Shown: piece by piece, positions 17,932 through 25,252 of the stretch
Layout: each line of letters begins with the position of its first letter
How positions within the stretch are numbered: the first letter of the stretch is position 1
NCBI GenBank assembly: GCA_023391095.1
Contig: JAEWBN010000001.1
Span: 1 to 64,000, forward strand
Source: Pseudomonadota bacterium
GTDB lineage: Bacteria > Pseudomonadota > Alphaproteobacteria > Rhizobiales > Devosiaceae
DNA length: 64,000 nt
Direction of reading: 5' to 3'
Program-made: the position numbers and the translations under genes
Notes under the pieces: model-generated
What the model was told of the DNA's origin: nothing
The model's database searches: none
What the model saw: the letters and a program-made list of their open reading frames with translations, nothing else

Positions 17932-18477
17932 TCAAAAATGGAAATTGGCGCCGAGAGTGAACTGGTTCGTGGGATCGGCACCCTGCATATCGATTCCATG
18001 CAGATATTGGGCGCGCACGGACAGGGAATCACTGAGCGAAAGCTCCATACCGCCGCCCAAAAGGACGTCCTGATCGTTCGGCGGACCGAGGTCGAGACCA
18101 TAGCCGCCCGCGGCGTAGACCATCACATTGTCGGTTGCGACAAGCCCTGCCCTGCCCAGAATCTGGCCGTAGGTCGTGTCACCCACTCCGCCGGAAAGCC
18201 CGCTTACGGCCACTTCTGCACCGACAAGATAGAAATCGAACTGGGCGTTCACCCCCGCCTGCGCGCCCAGCCCGACTTGGCTAGCGCCTCCAGCACCGGC
18301 TTGCACGACGCCGTAGACGCCGGCGTAAAACCCGCTCCAGTCGCGCATATCCTCGTCATGCACGGCAACAGCGGCATTGGTGGAGAGGGGTATGGAAATG
18401 GCGTCAGCCGCCTGCGCAAAGGCCACCGGCAGCACGAAAGCCAGGCTAGTGACAACGATGGAACCGAGACTGCGCAT
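17932..18477 (-). CDS. Outer-membrane beta-barrel protein, second copy type
   Basis: The 181-residue product begins with a signal peptide (MRSLGSIVVTSLAFVLPVAF, AQA cleavage), then shows glycine-rich amphipathic strands and ends in the aromatic FHF typical of a barrel C-terminus. DWSGFYAGVYG near residue 45 matches the start of the neighbour's barrel (DWEGLYIGARAGG), so the two genes look like diverged paralogues. The ATG at 18477 is chosen because the signal peptide begins there; the open frame upstream is Arg/Ser-rich and antisense to nothing useful. Confidence 0.8.
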   Translation of the reverse strand: MRSLGSIVVTSLAFVLPVAFAQAADAISIPLSTNAAVAVHDEDMRDWSGFYAGVYGVVQAGAGGASQVGLGAQAGVNAQFDFYLVGAEVAVSGLSGGVGDTTYGQILGRAGLVATDNVMVYAAGGYGLDLGPPNDQDVLLGGGMELSLSDSLSVRAQYLHGIDMQGADPTNQFTLGANFHF

Positions 18478-18544
18478 GGCCGGTTCTCCAGAAATTCCCG
18501 TGCTGAAACAACGCCCCTGCGCCCAGGCAGTTCCCCCTACCCCG

Positions 18545-19288
18545 CTAGGCTGGCAACTGCCCCACGAGTACAGGCTCGTTGCGGAACAGTTGCGGGAAAA
18601 TCCGTTCAAGCGCAGCAATCTTGGGCAGATCGTGTACGACGATGTAGGGCCAGGTCGGATTGTGCGTGAGGAAATCCTGATGATACTGCTCGGCTGGGTA
18701 GAACGCATCCAGCGGTTCAAGCGTCGTCACGATCGGGCCCTCGAAAAGCCCTGTGGCATCGAGCTGTTCGATATAGTCACGCGCCACTGCCTCTTGCTCA
18801 GCGTTGCGAACGAATATGGCCGACCGATATTGGGTGCCGCGATCGGGGCCCTGGTAGTTGAGCTGCGTCGGATTGTGCGCCACGGAAAAGAACACATGCA
18901 GAAGCGTGCCGAAGCTCACCTCACGCGGATCATAGGTGACCTCGACAGTTTCGGCGTGGCCGGTATCGCCGCGCGTGGTCAATTCATAGGTTGCTGTTTC
19001 TGCGCTGCCGCCGGCATAGCCCGACACCGCGTTCCGGACGCCGCGAACGCGCTGGAAAACGCCTTGTACACCCCAGAAACAACCGCCTGCAAAGACCGCA
19101 ATCGCGGTATCGCTGGTTTCCTCCAAGTCTCGACCTGGAGGCGGAATCACAACGGGTGCTTCCTGTGCCGGCGCACCCTGAGCAACGAATTGCGCGAGGC
19201 CAAGTACTGGCAAGGCCAGCAGACCCGTAACAATCGCTCGACGGTTCCGGTCAATGGTTCTTACCCTTATGCGAGAACGTGCTGGCAT
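18545..19288 (-). CDS. msrA: Exported peptide-methionine (S)-S-oxide reductase MsrA
   Basis: MsrA repairs oxidised methionine by reducing the S-sulfoxide. The catalytic GCFWG is at residues 69-73, with the conserved TQYRSAIF and TGHAETVEVTYDP segments. The N-terminus (MPARSRIRVRTIDRNRRAIV, then a hydrophobic stretch to about residue 37) looks like an export signal, possibly twin-arginine type, so the enzyme probably acts in the periplasm. The catalytic cysteine (about residue 70) is the only cysteine, so the usual resolving cysteines are absent. The ATG at 19288 is preferred; another in-frame start at 19369 exists. Confidence 0.92.
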   Translation of the reverse strand: MPARSRIRVRTIDRNRRAIVTGLLALPVLGLAQFVAQGAPAQEAPVVIPPPGRDLEETSDTAIAVFAGGCFWGVQGVFQRVRGVRNAVSGYAGGSAETATYELTTRGDTGHAETVEVTYDPREVSFGTLLHVFFSVAHNPTQLNYQGPDRGTQYRSAIFVRNAEQEAVARDYIEQLDATGLFEGPIVTTLEPLDAFYPAEQYHQDFLTHNPTWPYIVVHDLPKIAALERIFPQLFRNEPVLVGQLPA

Positions 19289-19525
19289 CTTCTGAGCCCC
19301 TTGGACTGGTGTCTTGTGCAAGTTACGCCTTATTGGTCCCTTTAGTTTAGCGCTCGACGCCGCTTTCACGCGGATATGAACCCTGTGCCCCAGTGTGTGG
19401 GTTTCAGGCGCAGACGAACGGAGAATGAAACTCAGGTTAGTTGTGATTGGCGTGTCCTGCGGTACTGTCCGCGTCGGCCCGCGCCTGTGCCGAGCCGCTT
19501 ATGCTAGAAATGAAGGAATGTCGTT

Positions 19526-20566
19526 GTGACCATCATGACCAGTCCGGAGCTTGCAGCTTCCCGCCTGGCAGCCATTGTGGACGGCTCGTTCGACGCTATC
19601 GTCAGCAAGGACCTCAACAGCATTATCCAGACATGGAATGCCGCGGCCGAGCGCCTTTTTGGCTATAGCGCAGAAGAAGCGGTGGGCCAGTCGATCCTGA
19701 TGCTCATCCCGCCCAATCTTGCCAGCGAGGAAGCGGAGATCATCGCGCGGATTAAGTCTGGCGAGCGGCTGGAAAGCTATGACACTATCCGGCGCCGCAA
19801 GGATGGCACGCTGATCCCTGTCTCGCTCACCATTTCTCCTATCAAGGACGCCGAGGGCAGGATCGTTGGCGCCTCCAAGATCGCCCGTGACATCAGCGCC
19901 GCCCGTGACGCCGAGCAGCGGATCCGCCTGTTGCTGCGCGAGGTCAATCATCGCGTCAAGAACCAGTTCTCGGTCATTCTGTCCATCATTCGCGAAACCA
20001 GCAATCGCGCCCGCAGCCCCGAGGAGTTCGAGGCTCAGGTGCGCGAGCGCATCATGGCCCTGTCGCGGTCGCACGATCTTCTGGTGAGTTCCGACTGGGC
20101 GGGCGCCGGCTTGTTTGAACTGGCGCAGGAGCATCTCGCGATTTTTGGGAGCCCCGAACAGGTCAATCTTTCCGGGCCTCTCGTCATGCTCAAGCCAAAT
20201 GCCGTGCAGAATCTGGGTATGGCCATGCACGAGCTTGGCACCAATGCCGCCAAATACGGCGCCCTGTCCGGCAAGGAAGGCACGGTGGACGTGCATTGGG
20301 AGGTCAAGCCCTCCCCAGAGGGACGGCGACTCATTCTGAACTGGGAAGAGCGCTTTGCCGGTAGCCCGGAACCCGCCCCAGCGGAGATGCCACACCGGCG
20401 CGGTTTCGGCAGCGTGGTCCTCGAGCGTGTCGTGCCGCTCAGTCTCAATGGCGAGGTCGAGCTAAAGCGGGAAAATGGTCATGTGCTCTGGCGCCTCAAC
20501 GTCCCTGCCGCGGAGGTCATAGCGAACGGCGAACCGATGCATCACAAGATCGATGCGCTGCCGTAG
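19526..20566 (+). CDS. PAS domain sensor histidine kinase of the HWE/HisKA_2 type
   Basis: Residues about 10-127 form a PAS domain, followed by a dimerisation/phosphoacceptor region with H142 in LLLREVNHRVKNQFSVI and an HWE-type ATPase domain (HELGTNAAKYGALS at 235-248, then LNWEE). No membrane segment is present, so it is a soluble sensor of an unknown cue. The GTG at 19526 is favoured over the ATG at 19535 because AAGGA lies 8 bases before it. No response regulator is adjacent, so its partner is elsewhere. Confidence 0.9.
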   Translation: MTIMTSPELAASRLAAIVDGSFDAIVSKDLNSIIQTWNAAAERLFGYSAEEAVGQSILMLIPPNLASEEAEIIARIKSGERLESYDTIRRRKDGTLIPVSLTISPIKDAEGRIVGASKIARDISAARDAEQRIRLLLREVNHRVKNQFSVILSIIRETSNRARSPEEFEAQVRERIMALSRSHDLLVSSDWAGAGLFELAQEHLAIFGSPEQVNLSGPLVMLKPNAVQNLGMAMHELGTNAAKYGALSGKEGTVDVHWEVKPSPEGRRLILNWEERFAGSPEPAPAEMPHRRGFGSVVLERVVPLSLNGEVELKRENGHVLWRLNVPAAEVIANGEPMHHKIDALP

Positions 20567-20964
20567 GAATCGCACGAGATCTGAGACTGGCTTTAATAAC
20601 TCGCTGCTGCGCTGCGGAGGCGGCTCAACGCCGACGGCAGACGTCCAGATTGACGGGAACCCGTGCCCTCCGTCGCGGCAGTCCGCTACGCCCTCGACGC
20701 TGCCAACTCCCTACCAGCAAGATCGCGCTGCAATATCCCACACGGTTGGAACGCCACGAAGATCATCTGCGGAGGCCCCTGCCCTTCTGTTGACCACTTG
20801 CATGGCGGGGCCGTGCGAGGCTTGGGGGCGAAGCGGAACAGGCAGCTCTCTCTGCAGAATGCGGGATAGCGGTCCTTAACTGCAGCTCTGGCGACGACAT
20901 TGCTGACCCGCGCCGCAGGCGTGGGGCGACAAGGCGGCTGGAGTGAGGCTATGCCTGCTCCGTT
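20567..20964. other. Gene-free stretch between the HWE kinase and the hydratase gene
   Basis: About 400 bases between convergent genes. Short open frames exist on both strands, but none shows a recognisable motif, signal peptide or ribosome binding site. No clear terminator or repeat was seen. Confidence 0.5.
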
Positions 20965-21708
20965 CTACCGAAGAGTTACAGAGACAGGAGGGAACCCCTC
21001 GGAGTCGACTAGGATGCTTCTGCCGTTCAGCGGCAGCGCGCCGATGCGAGCACCGGTGATAATCACATTGCCCTTCTTGAGCGCGAGACCGCGCGCCGCA
21101 GCGTGATTGGCCAGCCAAGTCAGCGAGCGCAATACGGTGTCGCTGCTTGATCCGTCATCCGTGCGCCCCACTTCGGCGCCATCGACAGACATGGAAAGGG
21201 CCTGCTTGCCCAGTTCGGGAAAGTCGCCTGCTGCACGCGATTCGCCAAGAATGACTGCGGCATTGTTCTGGAGATCTGCGACAGCGACCAGCGCCGGCAG
21301 GCTGGCGGGGTCTGCAAAGCGCGACGACAGCAGTTCGATCGCCACATGCACGCTCCCGATGGCCGCGGAAATATCCGCCATGCCATAGGGCGTCTCCCGC
21401 ATAGGCAGGTCGCGGCTCAACGTAACGGCGATTTCGGCCTCGATACCGGGCGCTGGATAGCTCTCGGCGTCAAGAAGCGCTTTGTCGGCAAACACCGTGC
21501 TGGCGGGAATAGGCGCCGCCATGGGTTCGCCGCTTGAAGGATAAGGCGAGACCTTCCATGCCCCTACAGGACCCAGTGCCAATGCAGTCTCCGTCTGCAC
21601 CTGATAGGCGTCCGCGAGATGGGTCGGGACGAGAGTAGCCGGCAGGCTATCGATTAGCACGCGCTTCGCCCGCTGGGCGATAAGCATTTGGGCAAGGGGT
21701 AGAGGCAC
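20965..21708 (-). CDS. 2-keto-4-pentenoate hydratase (MhpD)-like protein, FAH superfamily
   Basis: The 247-residue protein resembles MhpD-type hydratases and related decarboxylases of the fumarylacetoacetate hydrolase fold. The metal-binding E-x-E is visible in GIEAEIAVTLSRDLP, and the C-terminal GNVIITGARIGALPLNGRSI is family-like. It follows the GntR regulator by 41 bases on the same strand and is divergent from a sialic acid transporter and catabolic operon. A hydratase is not part of the known sialic acid route, so its substrate here is unknown. Confidence 0.8.
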   Translation of the reverse strand: MPLPLAQMLIAQRAKRVLIDSLPATLVPTHLADAYQVQTETALALGPVGAWKVSPYPSSGEPMAAPIPASTVFADKALLDAESYPAPGIEAEIAVTLSRDLPMRETPYGMADISAAIGSVHVAIELLSSRFADPASLPALVAVADLQNNAAVILGESRAAGDFPELGKQALSMSVDGAEVGRTDDGSSSDTVLRSLTWLANHAAARGLALKKGNVIITGARIGALPLNGRSILVDSEGFPPVSVTLR

Positions 21709-21749
21709 GGCATATCCTTGGGTGTTGATTGGCCCTGAGCCCGGAAAGG

Positions 21750-22481
21750 CTATACAGGGGACTTTACGCGCAGCATGCGCAGTAGCGGCTCATAATGGGA
21801 GACGACAGCGCTGCGGTAAGCTTCGGCATCACCCTTTTGGGCAGAGCTATAAAGATCAGCATGCGCCTTCGCCGTCTGGCGAAGATCAGACGGCAGCGCC
21901 AGATCCAGCTTGGGGAGCACAGCGGTATGGATGTCCCAGAAAGCCGTTACCAACTGCACCGCAAGCTGGTTACCTACGGGCAGGAGCAGTTCGTTATGGA
22001 ACTGCCTGTCCTCAGTCAGAAAAGGCAATTCGGCTTCCGCCTGGGCAAGCATCCGGTCCACTAGGTCTTCCAGGATGCGGTTTTTCTTACCTTTGTGGGC
22101 TGTGACGACGCGGTCACTGAGCGCAATGTCGAATGCGCACCGCATGTCTACCACTTCACGCAAGGCCGCCAGATCATCACCGGGAGACAATACACCGCGG
22201 AAGACCAGCGTCTCGACAAGCGGCGCAAGGCTCATCTGCCCGACCACGGTGCCATGGCCATGCCGCACTTCGACGATGTCCAGGGTAGCTAGTCGCCGAA
22301 TTGCTTCACGCACGGATGACCTGGAGACTCCCAGCTCCTGGCAGAGCTCGGTTTCGGTGGGGATCGGATCGCCGGTGCGCAGACCCGAGTTCAGGATAAT
22401 GCGCTTGATCTGTTCGGCCGTAGTGCTCCTACGCATGCGTAGCTCACTGTTCGCCGCCTCTGACAGGTCGTTCATTCCCAC
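21750..22481 (-). CDS. GntR family transcriptional regulator, FadR subfamily
   Basis: The 243-residue protein has an N-terminal winged helix-turn-helix (about residues 18-82, with SRSSVREAIRRLATLDIVEV) and an all-helical FCD effector domain. The latter shows acidic and histidine residues, DRQFHNELL and VSHY, that usually hold a metal near the ligand. It is divergent from the ABC transporter/nan genes and upstream of the hydratase. Position and subfamily fit a NanR-like regulator answering to a sialic acid intermediate, but that is inference. Confidence 0.88.
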   Translation of the reverse strand: MGMNDLSEAANSELRMRRSTTAEQIKRIILNSGLRTGDPIPTETELCQELGVSRSSVREAIRRLATLDIVEVRHGHGTVVGQMSLAPLVETLVFRGVLSPGDDLAALREVVDMRCAFDIALSDRVVTAHKGKKNRILEDLVDRMLAQAEAELPFLTEDRQFHNELLLPVGNQLAVQLVTAFWDIHTAVLPKLDLALPSDLRQTAKAHADLYSSAQKGDAEAYRSAVVSHYEPLLRMLRVKSPV

Positions 22482-22583
22482 CTTTTTCCTTTTGCTGCAG
22501 CCGCCAACGACCCGCGGATTATAGGATGAGCCGATAACTTTTGATCAAGATCGCTCGACACGTCTTGCGTGCCTGCACACAAT

Positions 22584-22612
22584 TGTCTAAAGGACATCTG
22601 ACGTCTGATGTC
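22584..22612 (+). promoter_or_regulatory. Candidate operator for the GntR regulator ahead of the transporter operon
   Basis: GACATCTGACGTCTGATGTC at 22593-22612 is a 20-base palindrome with one mismatched pair. It directly overlaps on its left with TGTC-N5-GACA (22584-22596). The site ends four bases before GGAGG of the binding-protein gene. A weak promoter pair (TTGCGT at 22565, TAAAGG at 22588) would have its -10 inside the repeat, which would suit repression. Confidence 0.5.
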
Positions 22613-22627
22613 AATGGAGGAGTTTAT

Positions 22628-24199
22628 ATGCGTTACCACCCCAAGGGTTTGAACCGCCGTTCGTTGCTACTCGCAGCGACTGCTTTCGCGTCGCTGTCGG
22701 TCCTTGGTACGAGCGCCATGGCCCAGTCCGCCGCCGAGAATATTGACCTCGATGCCACCATTCAGGCCGGCATTGCCTACGGGCTTTCTGGAACTTTCGA
22801 TCCGCTTAGCGCATCGGGCGCGGTGACTGTCTCAGTCAACTGGCACACGATGGAAGGTCTGGTTGATCTGGACCCGGTCACTCGCGAGCCCTATGCGGCA
22901 CTGGCTGCCGAAATGCCGACCAGCGAAGATGGCTTGGAATATGTCATCAAGCTTCGCGACGGCGCCGTCTTCCATGATGGCACCCCGGTGACAGCGGAAG
23001 ATGTGGTTTTCTCGGTCGAACGCGTGCTTGATCCGGAATCGAACTCGCTGTTTCGTTCCTTCGTCTCGTTTATCGACAAGGTCGAGATCGTTGATGAAAC
23101 GACGGTGAAGTTTACCAATAAGTTCCCCTTCTCTCTCTTCAACGAGCGTATCGGCTCGATCAAGATCGTTCCGAAGGCTCTCGTCGAGGCCGACCCAGAA
23201 GCTTTTGGTAAGCTGCCGATCGGCACCGGGCCCTACAAACTGGTCTCTGCGGTTCCGGAAGCGGAAATCGTCTTCGAACGCAACGAAGCCTACACCGGCA
23301 GCCGTCCCGCCCTGGCTGCAGACATGGTCTGGAACCTGATCGCTGACCCGACCGCCCGCGTGAACGCGCTGTCTTCGGGCACCGTGATGGCCATCGAAGA
23401 CGTGCCATATATCGACGTAGATGCCGTCGCGGCTGTGGCGGAGCTTGAGAAGGCTCAGTCCTTCGGCCTGCTCTTTGCCATGTTCAACACGGAGACCGCG
23501 CCGTTCGATGATGTGCGCGTGCGCCAGGCATTCATGTATGCCATCGATATGGACAAGGTGATCGGCACCGGCATGCTGGACAACGCCACCGCTGCAAGCG
23601 GCTTCCTGCCAGAGACGCATCCGAACTATCACCGTGCGGCCAATGTTTATGGCAACAATCCAGAGAAGGCCAAGGAACTTCTGGCTGAAGCGGGTCTTGA
23701 AAGCGTCGATATCACGCTGATGAGCACTGACCACGGCTGGGTCAAGGACGTTGCCCCCATCATCAAGGAATCGCTCGACGCCGTGGGCTTCAACACCACG
23801 CTCGATATCGGTCAGTCAGGTGGCCAGTATGTCAAGGTCGATGCCGGCGAGATGCAGGTCATGATTGCCCCGGGCGATCCGTCCGTGTTCGGCAATGACC
23901 CCGACATCCTGATGCAGTGGTGGTATGGCGACAATATCTGGCCGACCACGCGTTACCGCTGGGCCGAAAGTGAAGGCTATGCCCAGTTGACAACGCTGCT
24001 CGATGACGCGCTCCGCCTGTCGGGCGAAGAGCAGCAGGCCAAGTGGAATGAAGCCATGGACCTGATCTCGGTCGAGGTTCCGCTCTACCCGCTCCTGCAC
24101 CGCCAGCTGCCGACGGCCTGGAACCCCGATGAGCTCGAAGGCTTTGCCCCGGTTCCCACTACCGGCCTGTCCTTCCTCGACGTCGGCGTGAAGAAGTAA
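22628..24199 (+). CDS. ABC transporter substrate-binding protein, peptide/opine family (probable sialic acid binding)
   Basis: The 523-residue protein is a family 5 (DppA/OppA-like) solute-binding protein. A signal peptide with NRRSLLLAATAFASLSVLGT is followed by AMAQ, then the two-lobed SBP_bac_5 domain with GTGPYKLV and YAIDMDKV. The ATG at 22628 is chosen over an in-frame one at 22541 because of GGAGG 7 bases upstream and the signal peptide. It leads an operon with permeases, ATPases and nanA-nanE-nanK. Sialic acid as ligand is inferred from that context; Haemophilus ducreyi SatA is a known precedent in this family. Confidence 0.88.
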   Translation: MRYHPKGLNRRSLLLAATAFASLSVLGTSAMAQSAAENIDLDATIQAGIAYGLSGTFDPLSASGAVTVSVNWHTMEGLVDLDPVTREPYAALAAEMPTSEDGLEYVIKLRDGAVFHDGTPVTAEDVVFSVERVLDPESNSLFRSFVSFIDKVEIVDETTVKFTNKFPFSLFNERIGSIKIVPKALVEADPEAFGKLPIGTGPYKLVSAVPEAEIVFERNEAYTGSRPALAADMVWNLIADPTARVNALSSGTVMAIEDVPYIDVDAVAAVAELEKAQSFGLLFAMFNTETAPFDDVRVRQAFMYAIDMDKVIGTGMLDNATAASGFLPETHPNYHRAANVYGNNPEKAKELLAEAGLESVDITLMSTDHGWVKDVAPIIKESLDAVGFNTTLDIGQSGGQYVKVDAGEMQVMIAPGDPSVFGNDPDILMQWWYGDNIWPTTRYRWAESEGYAQLTTLLDDALRLSGEEQQAKWNEAMDLISVEVPLYPLLHRQLPTAWNPDELEGFAPVPTTGLSFLDVGVKK

Positions 24200-24223
24200 C
24201 GAACGGATGATGATCCTCAGGTT

Positions 24224-24239
24224 CCGGGCCAGCGCCCGG
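24224..24239 (+). other. Intercistronic hairpin after the binding-protein gene
   Basis: CCGGGC-CAGC-GCCCGG is a perfect GC-only 6-base stem, 24 bases after the binding-protein stop and 46 bases before the permease start. No T-run follows. Such stem-loops often protect the upstream mRNA so that more binding protein than permease is made; this role is inferred. Confidence 0.5.
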
Positions 24240-24285
24240 GGCCTGGCAGGTTCCCTGCAACTTCGAAAGAGCGAGCCAGACGGCC

Positions 24286-25251
24286 ATGCTAAACGTGCTC
24301 AACCTGATCGGACGCCGTCTGGTGCAATTGCCGATCATGATCCTCGGGATCACCTTCCTCGTCTTCTTTATTATGTCATTTTCTGGCGTCGACCCGGCCA
24401 TAACGGCGCTGGGCGAAGGTGCTTCACTCGAAGCTCGCCAGGAGTATCGCGAAGCTCACGGCCTCAATGAGCCATTGCTGAACCGCTATGTCGCTTTCGT
24501 GGGCGGCCTCGTGCAGCTTGATATGGGCACCTACTCCGCTCGCCAGTTGCCCGTCATCGACGAGGTGGCACGGGCCTTCCCGATTACGCTGCAGCTAACA
24601 TTTCTTGGCCTCGTGATTGCCATCGTCTTCTCGCTGCTGCTCGGCGTTATCGCCGCAATCTACCGCGATCGCTGGCCCGACCAGGTGATCCGCATCTTTT
24701 CTATTGCCGCGCTGTCGACACCATCCTTCTGGCTGGCCGTCCTGCTGATCCAGCTGCTCGGCCAGAAAGTGGGTATTTTCTCGCTCCTGCCGACCGCCGG
24801 GCGCCTGCCGGACATGTTCGATAACTTTGGTGGCTGGTTTTTGCGCATGTTCTTGCCAGCGGTGGCGCTGGCTGTGCCCGTCATTGGCCAGCTCTCCCGG
24901 GTGGTCCGTACCGCCGTGGTCGAGGAGCTGGACAAGGATTACGTTCGCACCGCGCTCGGCGCCGGCATTCCGCGCCATGTCGTGGTCGGCCGCAACGTGC
25001 TGCGCAATGCGCTCATTACCCCGATCACCGTTCTGGGCCTGCGCATCGGCTATCTCATGGGCGGCGCCGTGATCATCGAGATCATCTTCAACATCAACGG
25101 GATGGGGATGCTGATCATGAACGGCGTTACCAATAATGAGCCGAACCTGGTTCAGGGCGTCACCCTCACCGTGGCGATCGCGTTTGTCGTCATCAACGTC
25201 ATCGTCGACCTGCTCTATGTGCTGGTCAATCCACGCATCCGGGATATTTGA
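24286..25251 (+). CDS. ABC transporter permease, DppB type
   Basis: The 321-residue inner-membrane protein has six expected helices and the BPD_transp_1 coupling loop EELDKDYVRTALGAGIPRHV. An N-terminal helix followed by a periplasmic domain is typical of DppB/OppB. It pairs with the permease half of the next gene to form the channel for the substrate delivered by the upstream binding protein. The next gene starts right after its stop. Confidence 0.93.
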   Translation: MLNVLNLIGRRLVQLPIMILGITFLVFFIMSFSGVDPAITALGEGASLEARQEYREAHGLNEPLLNRYVAFVGGLVQLDMGTYSARQLPVIDEVARAFPITLQLTFLGLVIAIVFSLLLGVIAAIYRDRWPDQVIRIFSIAALSTPSFWLAVLLIQLLGQKVGIFSLLPTAGRLPDMFDNFGGWFLRMFLPAVALAVPVIGQLSRVVRTAVVEELDKDYVRTALGAGIPRHVVVGRNVLRNALITPITVLGLRIGYLMGGAVIIEIIFNINGMGMLIMNGVTNNEPNLVQGVTLTVAIAFVVINVIVDLLYVLVNPRIRDI

Positions 25252-25252
25252 C

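Noticed and set aside
20553..20879. A 108-codon frame after the HWE kinase
   Set aside because: Starts inside the kinase gene, is Pro/Ser/Arg-rich and lacks motifs.
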